A stretch of DNA of 64,000 nt, taken from positions 536,285 through 600,284 of the forward strand of contig NZ_KZ679039.1 in assembly GCF_003024195.1 (NCBI RefSeq), written 5' to 3'. The notes beneath the pieces were generated by a model. That model was not told where the DNA came from, ran no database searches, and saw only the letters and a list, made by a program, of their open reading frames with translations. Both the position numbers and the translations under genes were made by a program. The DNA is from Streptomyces dioscori. GTDB lineage: Bacteria; Actinomycetota; Actinomycetes; Streptomycetales; Streptomycetaceae. Positions 46,350 through 55,181 of the stretch are shown here, one piece after another; position 1 is the stretch's first letter; every line of letters starts with the position of its first letter.

Positions 46350-47525
46350 ATGCGTACCACCGTCGGGATCATCGGGGCCGGACCGGCCGGCCTGCTGCTG
46401 GCGAGGCTGCTGCACAACGCGGGGATCGACTCCGTCGTACTGGAGAGCCGCGACCGCGGTTACGTGGAGCAGCGCCAGCGCGCCGGAATCCTGGAGCAGG
46501 GAACGGTGGACGTGCTGCGGGCCGCGGGCGCCGGAGCCCGTATGGACCGTGAGGGCCTGCGCCACGACGGCATCGAGCTGCGGTTCGCGCGCAGGCGCCA
46601 CCGGATCGACTTCCCCGCCCTCACCGGCGGGCGGTCCGTGATGGTCTACGCCCAGACCGAGGTGTGCAAGGACCTCATCGCGCTGCAGCTCAAGGAGGGC
46701 GGCCCGCTGCTCTTCGAGGCGGAGGCGCTGGCCGTGGAGGGGGCCGACACCGACAGCCCCCGGGTGCGGTTCCGGCACGAGGGGCGTGAGGACGTCCTGG
46801 AGTGCGCGTACGTCGTCGGGTGCGACGGTTTCTGGGGTGTGGCCCGCAAGGCGATTCCCGAGGAGCTCACCCAGGTCTTCGAGCGGACGTACCCCTTCGG
46901 GTGGCTGGGGATCCTCGCCGACGTGCCCCCGTCGCACGACGAGCTCGTCTACGCCCGGCACGACCGCGGTTTCGCCCTGCTGTCCATGCGCTCGCCCGTC
47001 GTCTCCCGCCTCTACCTCCAGGTGCCCGAGGGCACGGACGCCGGGTCGTGGAGCGACGAGGAGATCTGGGACGAGCTGGAGCGCCGCTTCGAGACGGACG
47101 ACGACTGGCGGCTGGCCAGGGGGCCCATCACCGCCAAGTCGGTCACTCCGATGCGCAGCCATGTCCACGAGCCGATGCGCCACGGGCGGCTCTTCCTGGC
47201 CGGGGACGCCGCCCACATCGTGCCGCCGACCGGCGCCAAGGGCCTGAACCTCGCGGTCGGTGACGTCGTGACCTTCGCGCGGGCGCTGGCCCACCGCGAG
47301 GGGACCGGCTCCGACGCCCTGCTCGACACCTACTCGCAGACCTGCCTGCGCCGGGTGTGGCAGGCCGAGCGGTTCTCGTACGAGATGACGACGCTGCTGC
47401 ACCGCTCGCCCGGGGCCACGCCCTTCGAGGACCGGATCCAGCTGGCCCGGCTGGAGCGGCTCGCCTCCGCGCGCGCCGCCGAGCAGGACCTCGCCGAGGG
47501 GTACACGGGTTTCCCCTTGGAGTGA
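46350..47525 (+). CDS. pobA: 4-hydroxybenzoate 3-monooxygenase
   Basis: 391 residues. ATG 46350 is preferred to GTG 46344 since GAAGGGG lies 7 bases before it. FAD motif GIIGAGPAGLLLARLLH, substrate region VEQRQRAGILEQGTVDVL, DG motif VVGCDGFWGVARK and second FAD motif LAGDAAHIVPPTGAKGLNLAVGDV (given here as fold landmarks) fit PobA-type flavin hydroxylases. It uses NADPH and O2 to turn 4-hydroxybenzoate into protocatechuate for the beta-ketoadipate route. Other genes of that route are not in the window. An inverted repeat and promoter lie upstream. Confidence 0.9.
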   Translation: MRTTVGIIGAGPAGLLLARLLHNAGIDSVVLESRDRGYVEQRQRAGILEQGTVDVLRAAGAGARMDREGLRHDGIELRFARRRHRIDFPALTGGRSVMVYAQTEVCKDLIALQLKEGGPLLFEAEALAVEGADTDSPRVRFRHEGREDVLECAYVVGCDGFWGVARKAIPEELTQVFERTYPFGWLGILADVPPSHDELVYARHDRGFALLSMRSPVVSRLYLQVPEGTDAGSWSDEEIWDELERRFETDDDWRLARGPITAKSVTPMRSHVHEPMRHGRLFLAGDAAHIVPPTGAKGLNLAVGDVVTFARALAHREGTGSDALLDTYSQTCLRRVWQAERFSYEMTTLLHRSPGATPFEDRIQLARLERLASARAAEQDLAEGYTGFPLE

Positions 47526-47721
47526 CGCCTGGAGTGAAGGACCCCTGGCGGGGGAACCGGACCGGTACGTACCGGCGTTCTACCGGTAGGGGGAATGCCG
47601 GGGTGAGACCCGGTGTTCCCGGTCACAAGAGGGGAAAGATCCTCTCAGGCACTGGATGCATTCTTTTGCCTACCCATTACTCTTGAGCCAAGGCCGCGCA
47701 AGGTGGCCATGGAGGAGTGAA

Positions 47722-48636
47722 ATGAGGAGCAGCAACCCGGTCTTCTCGCGACGGGGGTTCAGCCGCGACAACGGCTACGCGGGCTTCAACGCGGCGCCGC
47801 AGGCCGGGGGCCCCGCTGTCGGTACGCAGGGGAACCCGTACGCACAGGGTGCCCCCGGCGCCTCGCAGAGCGGCAACCCGTACGCGCAGAATCCTTACGC
47901 TCAGAACCCGTACGCACAGCAGGACCTGCAGCACGGCGCACCGCCGCAGGCCCCGCCCGCCGCCGGCCGTATGACGATGGACGACGTCGTCGCGCGGACG
48001 GCCCTGACTCTCGGTACCGTCACCGTCGGTGCCGTTCTCGCCTGGGTCCTCCTGCCGGTCACGTCGACCAGCTTCGGCCTGGCCATCGGCTCGGCGCTCA
48101 TCGCGATGGTCTTCGCGCTGGTCCAGGCCTTCAAGCGCAAGGCCTCACCCCCGCTGATCCTGGCGTACGCCGCCTTCGAGGGCGTGTTCCTCGGCGTGAT
48201 CAGCGAGATGTACAACAGCAGGTGGTCCGGCGCGCCCTTCCAGGCCGTGCTCGGCACCATGGCCGTCTCCGGCGCCACCCTGCTGATCTACAAGGCGGGC
48301 TGGATCCGCGTCACCGCCAGGTACGCGCGCATCGGTATGGCCATCGCGATCGCCTTCGTGCTGGTCATGGCGGTCAACCTGCTGCTGGTCGTCTTCGGTG
48401 TCGCCGACGACGGCGGGCTGCGCAGCATGGGCCCGCTGGGCGCGATCGTCGGCATCCTGGCGATCGTCCTGGGCGCGTTCTTCCTGACGCTCGACTTCAA
48501 GCAGATCGAGGACGGTATCGCCTATGGCGCGCCGCGTGACGAGGCATGGCTGGCCGCGTTCGGTCTGACCATGAGTCTCGTCTGGATCTATCTGGAGATG
48601 CTGCGGCTGGTCGCGATCTTCAGTGGCAACGACTAG
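47722..48636 (+). CDS. Bax inhibitor-1/YccA family membrane protein
   Basis: 304 residues from ATG 47722, with GGAGGAG upstream. The first ~100 residues are a Gly/Ala/Pro/Gln-rich cytosolic tail with the motif NPYAQ four times. Seven membrane helices follow from about residue 100, with the family patterns LAYAAFEGVFLGVISEMYN and LDFKQIEDGIAYGAPRDEAWLAAFGL. Homologues act as H+/Ca2+ leak channels or FtsH modulators; the role in actinobacteria is unknown. A perfect bidirectional terminator follows. Confidence 0.92.
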   Translation: MRSSNPVFSRRGFSRDNGYAGFNAAPQAGGPAVGTQGNPYAQGAPGASQSGNPYAQNPYAQNPYAQQDLQHGAPPQAPPAAGRMTMDDVVARTALTLGTVTVGAVLAWVLLPVTSTSFGLAIGSALIAMVFALVQAFKRKASPPLILAYAAFEGVFLGVISEMYNSRWSGAPFQAVLGTMAVSGATLLIYKAGWIRVTARYARIGMAIAIAFVLVMAVNLLLVVFGVADDGGLRSMGPLGAIVGILAIVLGAFFLTLDFKQIEDGIAYGAPRDEAWLAAFGLTMSLVWIYLEMLRLVAIFSGND

Positions 48637-48653
48637 CACTGACGGCGCACGAT

Positions 48654-48697
48654 GAAGGGCCCCGCGAACCTCGGTTCGCGGGGCCCTTCAATCTTTT
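48654..48697. terminator. Strong bidirectional terminator
   Basis: A perfect 17-bp inverted repeat with a 2-nt loop (GAAGGGCCCCGCGAACC / GGTTCGCGGGGCCCTTC) is followed by AATCTTTT. It lies between the convergent YccA-like gene and the DUF4287 gene. Confidence 0.92.
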
Positions 48698-48725
48698 GGT
48701 GCCGGAGCGGAGTGAAGGCGCGCGC

Positions 48726-48956
48726 TCAGCGCAGATTGCGCGCGGCCCTCCTCAGGTCGTACTCGTGGATGATCGCCTTCGCGTGGCCGTACGCGAGGTC
48801 GTGCTCGGCACGGAGCCAGCTGACCTTCTCCTCGAAGCGGTGGAGAGCGGGGCCTTCGTCGACGGTGCGCAGCCAGTCGGAGATCTCACGACCGGTGCAG
48901 TGGGGGATGCGGGCGAGCAGATTGCGATGGGTCTCCGCGGAGAAGACTTGGGACAT
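48726..48956 (-). CDS. Small DUF4287-like protein
   Basis: 76 residues from ATG 48956 (GGAGGC upstream). The sequence (SQVFSAETHRNLLARIPHCT, REISDWLRTVDEGPALHRF, LRAEHDLAYGHAKAIIHEYD) fits the DUF4287 family of small helical proteins of unknown function. Cytosolic. Separated from the YccA-like gene by the terminator. The divergent gene starts about 100 bases away. Confidence 0.8.
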   Translation of the reverse strand: MSQVFSAETHRNLLARIPHCTGREISDWLRTVDEGPALHRFEEKVSWLRAEHDLAYGHAKAIIHEYDLRRAARNLR

Positions 48957-49060
48957 CGGCGCCTCCGGACGCAAAGGGGATGTAAGCCGGTCCTTCACGC
49001 CACCGTGCCTGAGGGTTCGGTCATTGGCAACAGTCCGGTTGCGACGCGTAGTCTCGCGAC

Positions 49061-49372
49061 GTGCTTGATACGACGCCGCTGACCCGTGCCGTGGACCACT
49101 TCGCCGACCGGCTGCGGGCCGCGCCGCAGAGCCGGCTGCAGCGGGGGGCCGCCGCCGAGGCACTGGGCCTGGCCAGGGAGTTGGCCCTGCGCGCCCAGCG
49201 GCTTGAGGACCCCGAGCAGGCACCCCGGGAGATGCCGGACGCGGGCATGTTCGCGTCGGCGGACCAGATCACGGTGGCCGTGCACGACCTCGCGCTCGTA
49301 CTGAGGACCGAGGAGGAACTGGCGGAGGCGCTGGTGCTCGTGGAGGAGGCGCAGAAGAGGGCGGGCGTCTGA
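49061..49372 (+). CDS. Small helical protein, unknown
   Basis: 103 residues, all alpha-helical by pattern and rich in Ala, Leu, Glu and Arg; no motif recognised. GTG 49061 has TAGTCT exactly 6 bases upstream and TTGGCA 19 bases before that, so it probably has a leaderless transcript. Codon bias (G/C third positions) supports a real gene. Cytosolic. Confidence 0.75.
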   Translation: MLDTTPLTRAVDHFADRLRAAPQSRLQRGAAAEALGLARELALRAQRLEDPEQAPREMPDAGMFASADQITVAVHDLALVLRTEEELAEALVLVEEAQKRAGV

Positions 49373-49421
49373 CGCGGGCCGTCCTCCGACGCGGGGGTCG
49401 CGCGAAGGGTCGCGCGGGGGG

Positions 49422-50213
49422 TTACAGCGACGCTATGACGCGGTCCGCGAGCACGTAGACGTTCTCCTGGCCGCACTCGAAGGTGAGCGCGTAGGCGCCC
49501 GAGACTCCCGAGCCGCCGAGCAGGACCGGCGGGTGGCCGGTGCGCAGGGACTCCGCGAGGCGTTCGGCGGTCTCCCGGTGGCCGGGCGTCATGCAGAGGG
49601 TGGTGCCGTCGGCGAAGACGTACACGTCGAGGGTGCCGAGGGGGCCGGGGCGGACGTCCGCCAGCTCCGTACGGGAGTCGGCCAGCTCCTCAAGGCAGGA
49701 CACCGTGCGCTCGTGGTCGTTCACCATCGGCGACTGGACCGGGACGAAGTCCGGGTGCGAGGGGTGGCGGCGGCGGGCCGCGGCCAGCTCGGCGGAATCG
49801 CCGGAGAACTCGTCGGCGTCGGCGGCCGGTTCGGTCACCGGCTCCAGGTGTTCGAGGCCGATGAAGTCCGACTGGCGCGGCAGGAACAGCTCGCTGTCGG
49901 GAAGGCCGAGCAGCGTCGGCGCGTCACCGGCGTCCCGCGCCTCCTGGGCGGCCCAGAAAGCGCGCGCCTCGGCGAGCTCACGCTCGCGCTCCTCGGCGAG
50001 GGCCTCGGCCACGGCGGCGCGTATCTCCTCCGCGTCGGCGGCTCCCCGGGCGGCCGGTACGAGGCCGCTGAGGGCCGTGGAGCGGCTTCTGGCGAGTTCG
50101 GTGTGCAGGGCCGCCACCTGCCGGCGCAGGGCCAGCAGGGTGCGCAGAACGGCGACGCCCACGGCCGTGGTGGTGGCTGTGGCGAGCAGCAGAGCGAGAA
50201 ACGTGGTGCTCAC
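49422..50213 (-). CDS. Membrane-anchored protein, unknown
   Basis: 263 residues from GTG 50213. One N-terminal membrane helix (TFLALLLATATTTAVGVAVL) is followed by a long helical, charged region (~25-95) and a C-terminal globular part that begins with VYVFADGTTLCMTPGHRETAERL and ends with YVLADRVIASL. No family recognised. It is likely anchored by its N-terminus with the bulk in the cytosol. Monocistronic and convergent with the small helical gene. Confidence 0.75.
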   Translation of the reverse strand: MSTTFLALLLATATTTAVGVAVLRTLLALRRQVAALHTELARSRSTALSGLVPAARGAADAEEIRAAVAEALAEERERELAEARAFWAAQEARDAGDAPTLLGLPDSELFLPRQSDFIGLEHLEPVTEPAADADEFSGDSAELAAARRRHPSHPDFVPVQSPMVNDHERTVSCLEELADSRTELADVRPGPLGTLDVYVFADGTTLCMTPGHRETAERLAESLRTGHPPVLLGGSGVSGAYALTFECGQENVYVLADRVIASL

Positions 50214-50409
50214 TGACGTACTCCCGGTTCAAAGTCGACCCCCGACTTCCTACATCAGCTTGAAGGGTGGACTAACCAGCTGTCAGTGCACAACGTCACG
50301 AAAGGGACAGGACTTTAGCCCTGGCGTTCACCTGCGGACCAGCTCTGACCTGCGTGAATTCTTCCCCGAAGGGAGTTAGGTCACATCCTGGGGGAGATTC
50401 GATCACAAA

Positions 50410-50450
50410 ACGACCCAGAGTCCCGTCGGGCGGGGGACTCCGGGTCGTTT
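50410..50450 (-). terminator. Terminator of thiolase gene
   Basis: ACGACCCAGAGTCCC / GGGACTCCGGGTCGT: a 15-bp stem with one mismatch and a 9-nt loop. On the minus strand the 3' side continues into GTTTTGTG, a short T-run, about 50 bases after the thiolase stop. Confidence 0.85.
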
Positions 50451-50496
50451 CGTTCACCCTGCGTTCAACTGCGGTTACGGTGAGCGTGCTTGTGCG

Positions 50497-51717
50497 TCAG
50501 CTCAGGCGCTCGATGACCATCGCCATGCCCTGGCCGCCGCCCACGCACATCGTCTCCAGGCCGAACTGCTTGTCGTGGAACTGGAGGGAATTGATGAGCG
50601 TGCCGGTGATACGGGCGCCGGTCATGCCGAAGGGGTGGCCGACCGCGATCGCGCCGCCGTTCACGTTCAGCTTCTCCAGCGGGATCTCCAGGTCGCGGTA
50701 GGACGGGATCACCTGGGCGGCGAACGCCTCGTTGATCTCGAACAGGTCGATGTCGTCGACCGTCAGGCCGGCGCGGGAGAGGGCCTGCTTCGACGCCTCC
50801 ACCGGGCCGAGGCCCATGATCTCGGGGGAGAGGCCGGTGACGCCGGTCGAGACGATCCGGGCCAGCGGGGTCAGACCGAGCTCGCGGGCCTTCGTGTCGG
50901 ACATGATCACGAGGGCGGCGGCGCCGTCGTTCAGCGGGCAGCAGTTGGCCGCCGTGACCAGGCCGTCGGGGCGGAAGACGGGCTTGAGGCCCGCGACGCC
51001 GTCCAGCGTGACGCCGGCGCGGGGGCCGTCGTCCTTGCTCACGACCGTGCCGTCCGGGGTGGTCACCGGGGTGATCTCGCGCTCCCAGAAACCGTTCTTG
51101 ATAGCTTCCTCGGCGAGGTTCTGCGAGCGGACACCGAACTCGTCCATGTCCTGGCGGGTGACGCCCTTGATCCGGGCGAGGTTCTCCGCGGTCTGGCCCA
51201 TCGCGATGTACGCGTCCGGGACCAGGCCGTCCTCGCGCGGGTCGTGCCAGGACGCGCCCTCGCTCGCGGCGACCTCGGCGGTACGGGCCTCCGCGTCCGC
51301 GAAGAGCGGGTTGTGGGTGTCCGGGAGGCTGTCGGAGTTGCCCTTCGTGAAGCGCGACACCAGCTCGACGCCCGCCGAGATGAAGACGTCGCCCTCGCCC
51401 GCCTTGATGGCGTGCAGGGCCATGCGGGTCGTCTGGAGCGAGGAGGAACAGTAACGGGTGATCGTGCAGCCGGGGAGGTGGTCCATGCCCATCTGCACGG
51501 CCACGATGCGGCCGAGGTTGTTGCCCTGCTCGCCGCCGGGGAGGCCGCAGCCGAGCATCAGGTCCTCGATGTCCTTCGGATCGAGCTCCGGGACCTTGGC
51601 GAGGGCCGCCTGGATGATGGTGGCGGTGAGGTCGTCGGGGCGCAGGTCCTTGAGGGAGCCCTTGAATGCGCGGCCGATGGGGGAGCGGGCGGTCGAGACG
51701 ATCACGGCTTCGGGCAT
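50497..51717 (-). CDS. Acetyl-CoA C-acetyltransferase (thiolase)
   Basis: 406 residues from ATG, TGGAG upstream. The catalytic residues are intact: nucleophile Cys in RYCSSSLQ, His in VGHPFGMTGA, second Cys in MCVGGGQGMA; also NEAFAAQVIPSYRDLEIP. It either condenses two acetyl-CoA to acetoacetyl-CoA or cleaves 3-ketoacyl-CoA in fatty acid breakdown. The single-gene unit does not decide which. Cytosolic tetramer in the family. Confidence 0.95.
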   Translation of the reverse strand: MPEAVIVSTARSPIGRAFKGSLKDLRPDDLTATIIQAALAKVPELDPKDIEDLMLGCGLPGGEQGNNLGRIVAVQMGMDHLPGCTITRYCSSSLQTTRMALHAIKAGEGDVFISAGVELVSRFTKGNSDSLPDTHNPLFADAEARTAEVAASEGASWHDPREDGLVPDAYIAMGQTAENLARIKGVTRQDMDEFGVRSQNLAEEAIKNGFWEREITPVTTPDGTVVSKDDGPRAGVTLDGVAGLKPVFRPDGLVTAANCCPLNDGAAALVIMSDTKARELGLTPLARIVSTGVTGLSPEIMGLGPVEASKQALSRAGLTVDDIDLFEINEAFAAQVIPSYRDLEIPLEKLNVNGGAIAVGHPFGMTGARITGTLINSLQFHDKQFGLETMCVGGGQGMAMVIERLS

Positions 51718-52143
51718 CTACGGCTCCATTGGCGTCGCGGGGGGATGGGCGGACCTGGTTGGGAAGCTACCCGTCCGTACGGGTGAGGTCACGGGTATGA
51801 CCGTGTGACTCGGGCCGCACTTTCCAAGCGCTTGCTTTTCTCGCCCCCGCCGCCCCTACCCGTCCCGTCACGCACCCAGGGGCTGCGCCCCCGGACCCCC
51901 CGGATTCGGCTGCGGGTCCGGTGGGGGCGGGCCGCGCAGTTCCCCGCGCCCCTGAGGAGCGGGGCTGCGCCCCGGCCCTCCGGGTTCGGCTGCGGGTCCG
52001 GTGGGGGTTGTTCGCGCAGTTCCCCGCACCCCTGAAGGGCGGACGGGGCCTTCGTTGCGGGGGCGGCGGCCCCCCAGGCACCCCAGGGGCGCGGGGAACT
52101 GCGCAATGGGGGCGAGGGGGCGCAGCCCCCATGCGGTGGGCGG
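51718..52143. other. 426-bp region between thiolase and SGNH hydrolase genes
   Basis: No gene. It contains the thiolase leader (with its promoter) and, from 51885 on, a cluster of the dispersed repeats. Confidence 0.65.
51885..52135. repeat. Dispersed repeat cluster with 80-bp tandem unit
   Basis: Copies of GCGCAGTTCCCCGC(G/A)CCCCT at 51934-51953 and 52014-52033, each preceded at the same distance by TTCGGCTGCGGGTCCGGTGG (51905 and 51985): an 80-bp direct duplication. An inverted copy lies at 52085-52104, and GGGGGCGCAGCCCCCATGCGG follows, as also at 16058-16078. Confidence 0.88.
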
Positions 52144-53160
52144 TCAGGGGGATGTCGGGGCCGGGTCGGACGCCGGGACGCGGCGTCGGCGGCGGCGCTT
52201 CAGGAGGGCCCACGGGCCGCGCGGCCCCGTAGGCATCGCCGCAGCCACCTCCGTGCCCGGCTCCGACGCCGCCTCCGCCGCCGCACGGGCCACGGGAAGG
52301 AACCCCTCCCGACGGGACACGTCCGGACGCTCCTCCTCCGCCGGCCACAGCCCCAGCGCCGCACACACCGTCGGCAGCACGGCCATCGCCGCCGTCGCGT
52401 ATCCCTCCGCCGAGGGGTGGTAGCTGTCGGGCCCGAACAGCTCGCGCGGGTTCTCCGCGAACTCCGGCCCCAGCAGGTCGCCCAGCGACACCGTCCGCCC
52501 GCCCTGCTCGACCGTGCCGATCGTCTGCGCCGCCGCCAGCTGCCGTGAGGCCCGCCGCGCGAACCACCGCAGCGGCCGGTGGACCGGCTCGATCGTGCCC
52601 AGGTCGGGACAGGTGCCGACGATCACCTCCGCACCGGCCGTACGCAGCCGGCGTACCGCGGCCGACAGGTGCCGGACCGACCGCGTCGCCGGCATCCGGT
52701 GCGTCACGTCGTTGGCGCCGACCATGATCACGCACACCTCGGGCAGCCCGTCCGGATCCGCGAGGACCAGCCGGACCTGGCGGTCCAGGTCGTCGGACTG
52801 GGCGCCGGGCAGGGCCACGTTCCGCAGCCGTACCGGCCGTTCCGCCACCGCCGCGAGACCCGACGCCAGCAGCGCGCCCGGTGTCTGCCGGGCCCGGTGC
52901 ACTCCCTGCCCCGCCGCGGTCGAGTCACCGAGCATCGTCAGGCGCAGCGGTTCCTCCCCACCGGCGTACGCGTACCCGTACAGGCCGTCCGCGCTCGGCG
53001 GGTGGGGACTGCGCCCGTGACCCACCTGCCGTTTCGCCAGCTGTACCTCGGCCAGCACCACTCCGACCGTCGCCGCGCCCAGCAGCCCGATCCCGCCGCC
53101 GCCGTACGCCGCGCCCGCCGCGATCCGCCGTGCCACCCTCGCCCTCGACAAGCTCGACAT
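52144..53160 (-). CDS. SGNH/GDSL-type hydrolase, membrane anchored
   Basis: 338 residues from ATG 53160; AGGAGG lies 12 bases upstream, slightly far. One N-terminal membrane helix (GIGLLGAATVGVVLAEVQL) places the enzyme outside the cell. SGNH blocks: Ser in MLGDSTAAGQG, Gly in the ALPGAQSDD region, Asn in MVGANDVTH, and the catalytic Asp/His in DSYHPSAEGY. The C-terminus is Ala/Pro/Arg-rich. It probably acts as an esterase or lipase on lipids or acylated cell-wall sugars. Divergent from cystathionine beta-synthase. Confidence 0.9.
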   Translation of the reverse strand: MSSLSRARVARRIAAGAAYGGGGIGLLGAATVGVVLAEVQLAKRQVGHGRSPHPPSADGLYGYAYAGGEEPLRLTMLGDSTAAGQGVHRARQTPGALLASGLAAVAERPVRLRNVALPGAQSDDLDRQVRLVLADPDGLPEVCVIMVGANDVTHRMPATRSVRHLSAAVRRLRTAGAEVIVGTCPDLGTIEPVHRPLRWFARRASRQLAAAQTIGTVEQGGRTVSLGDLLGPEFAENPRELFGPDSYHPSAEGYATAAMAVLPTVCAALGLWPAEEERPDVSRREGFLPVARAAAEAASEPGTEVAAAMPTGPRGPWALLKRRRRRRVPASDPAPTSP

Positions 53161-53305
53161 GCGAAGCCGCCACCTCCTCTTAGCCGTACACCCACTCCTT
53201 GCCCCGTACAGACCGTCGGTCAATCTCAACGCGCTGTGAACGCCCAGGAGGGGCTTAGGCTGACGGAACCACCCCGACCATTTCTTTTCAGCTCCGGAGA
53301 CAACG

Positions 53306-54697
53306 GTGCAATTCCACGACTCGATGATCAGTCTCGTCGGCAACACCCCGCTGGTGAGGCTCAACAGCGTGACCGCCGGCATCCAGGCGACCGTCCTCGC
53401 GAAGGTCGAGTACTTCAACCCCGGCGGCTCCGTGAAGGACCGCATCGCCCTGCGCATGATCGAGGCCGCGGAGAAGAGCGGCGCACTGCAGCCGGGTGGC
53501 ACGATCGTCGAGCCGACCAGCGGCAACACGGGTGTGGGCCTTGCCATCGTGGCCCAGACGAAGGGCTACAAGTGCATCTTCGTGTGCCCCGACAAGGTGA
53601 GCACCGACAAGATCAACGTGCTGCGCGCGTACGGGGCCGAGGTCGTCGTCTGCCCGACGGCGGTGGACCCCGAGCACCCCGACTCGTACTACAACGTCTC
53701 CGACCGGCTGGTCCGTGAGACGCCCGGAGCCTGGAAGCCCGACCAGTACTCCAACCCCGACAATCCCGCCTCGCACTATCACTCCACCGGCCCTGAGCTG
53801 TGGACGCAGACGGAGGGGCGGATCACCCACTTCGTCACGGGTGTGGGCACCGGCGGCACCATCTCCGGCACCGGCCGCTACCTGAAGGACGCCAGCGACG
53901 GCAGGGTCCAGGTCGTCGGCGCCGACCCCGAGGGGTCCGTGTACTCCGGCGGCTCCGGGCGCCCGTATCTCGTCGAGGGCGTCGGTGAGGACTTCTGGCC
54001 GACCGCGTACGACCGGACCGTCGCCGACGAGATCGTCGCCGTGTCCGACAAGGACTCCTTCCAGATGACCCGGCGCCTCGCCAAGGAGGAGGGCCTGCTC
54101 GTCGGCGGTTCCTGCGGGATGGCCGTCGTGGCCGCGCTGCGGGTGGCCGAAAGGCTCGGCCCCGACGACGTCGTGGTCGTCCTGCTGCCGGACAGCGGTC
54201 GCGGGTACCTCAGCAAGATCTTCAACGACGAGTGGATGGCCGACTACGGCTTCCTGGAGGACGAGGGCCCCAGCGCCCGCGTCGCCGACGTCCTCAGCGA
54301 CAAGGTGCACGGCGCCATGCCGCAGCTCGTCCACATGCACCCCGACGAGACGGTCGGCGAGGCGATCGAGGTGCTGCGCGAGTACGGCGTCTCGCAGATG
54401 CCGATCGTGAAGCCGGGCGCCGGACACCCGGACGTGATGGCCGCCGAGGTCGTGGGCTCCGTCGTCGAACGGGAACTGCTCGACGCGCTGTTCACCCAGC
54501 GGGCCTCCCTCACCGACCCGCTGGAGAAGCACATGTCGGCGCCGCTGCCGCAGGTCGGCTCCGGCGAACCGGTGGGCGACCTGATGACCGTGCTCGGCGC
54601 GGCCGACGCCGCGATCGTCCTGGTCGAGGGCAAGCCCACCGGCGTCGTGAGCAGGCAGGACCTGCTCTCTTTCCTCGCCAAGGGTGGCCGGCAGTAG
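53306..54697 (+). CDS. cbs: Cystathionine beta-synthase
   Basis: 463 residues from GTG 53306, GGAGA 6 bases upstream. PLP-dependent fold type II domain (1-~320): PLP Lys in FNPGGSVKDR, TSGNTGVGLA, phosphate loop GVGTGGTISG, and PDSGRGYLSKIFND. Two CBS domains follow (~335-395 and ~405-460). It joins serine and homocysteine to cystathionine in reverse transsulfuration. There is no N-terminal heme region, as usual in bacteria. The C-terminal CBS pair may bind a nucleotide for regulation. Confidence 0.96.
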   Translation: MQFHDSMISLVGNTPLVRLNSVTAGIQATVLAKVEYFNPGGSVKDRIALRMIEAAEKSGALQPGGTIVEPTSGNTGVGLAIVAQTKGYKCIFVCPDKVSTDKINVLRAYGAEVVVCPTAVDPEHPDSYYNVSDRLVRETPGAWKPDQYSNPDNPASHYHSTGPELWTQTEGRITHFVTGVGTGGTISGTGRYLKDASDGRVQVVGADPEGSVYSGGSGRPYLVEGVGEDFWPTAYDRTVADEIVAVSDKDSFQMTRRLAKEEGLLVGGSCGMAVVAALRVAERLGPDDVVVVLLPDSGRGYLSKIFNDEWMADYGFLEDEGPSARVADVLSDKVHGAMPQLVHMHPDETVGEAIEVLREYGVSQMPIVKPGAGHPDVMAAEVVGSVVERELLDALFTQRASLTDPLEKHMSAPLPQVGSGEPVGDLMTVLGAADAAIVLVEGKPTGVVSRQDLLSFLAKGGRQ

Positions 54698-55024
54698 AAC
54701 CTCCGGTGAACCGCGCACGCCGGAGCGGGACTTCCGGTGTGAGCGGTCACGGCGGAACTTCGTGGAAGTGGTACGAGCGCGTCACGTCCACGCAGCACAC
54801 GCTTAACACGGGCACGGCAGAGTGAGGGATGTCGGCAGGGACGGGAGCGGCTCCCCGGACCGGCCGGCACCGATACGGCGCCAAGGACCTCCGGAGCGGC
54901 TCCCGGACCTCCATGGACGCCACGGACGCGCAGCTCGGCCCTGACCCGGCTCGCGTCCCTCGCGGGGACCGCCGTCGTCCCGCCCCCCGGCAACGGGGGT
55001 GCGGCGGCCCCCGCGCAAGCTTCA

Positions 55025-55062
55025 CGAAGGGCCCGGTACCGCTTCAGGTACCGGGCCCTTCG
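55025..55062. terminator. Bidirectional terminator
   Basis: A perfect 16-bp stem CGAAGGGCCCGGTACC / GGTACCGGGCCCTTCG with a 6-nt loop. It lies between convergent transcripts: 330 bases after cystathionine beta-synthase and 120 bases after the minus-strand gene at 55182. Confidence 0.85.
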
Positions 55063-55073
55063 GCGTTCCCGTG

Positions 55074-55113
55074 CTGCTCGACTGCTCTACCGCTCAACTG
55101 CTCTACTGCTCTG
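55074..55113. repeat. Five 8-bp tandem repeats
   Basis: CTGCTCGA CTGCTCTA CCGCTCAA CTGCTCTA CTGCTCTG in a row, consensus CTGCTCTA. Confidence 0.8.
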
Positions 55114-55181
55114 CTTCTCGTGCCGCGCTGTTCCCCGTGCCGTGCTGTTCGCCGTGCGGTCCTGCTCCCCGTGTCCGTCCG

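Larger units (their letters stand above)
54698..55181. other. 484-bp region after cystathionine beta-synthase
   Basis: No convincing gene; an open frame at 54829-55452 has the poor composition of an antisense shadow. It contains a strong stem-loop at 55025-55062 and an 8-bp tandem repeat at 55074-55113. Confidence 0.6.
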
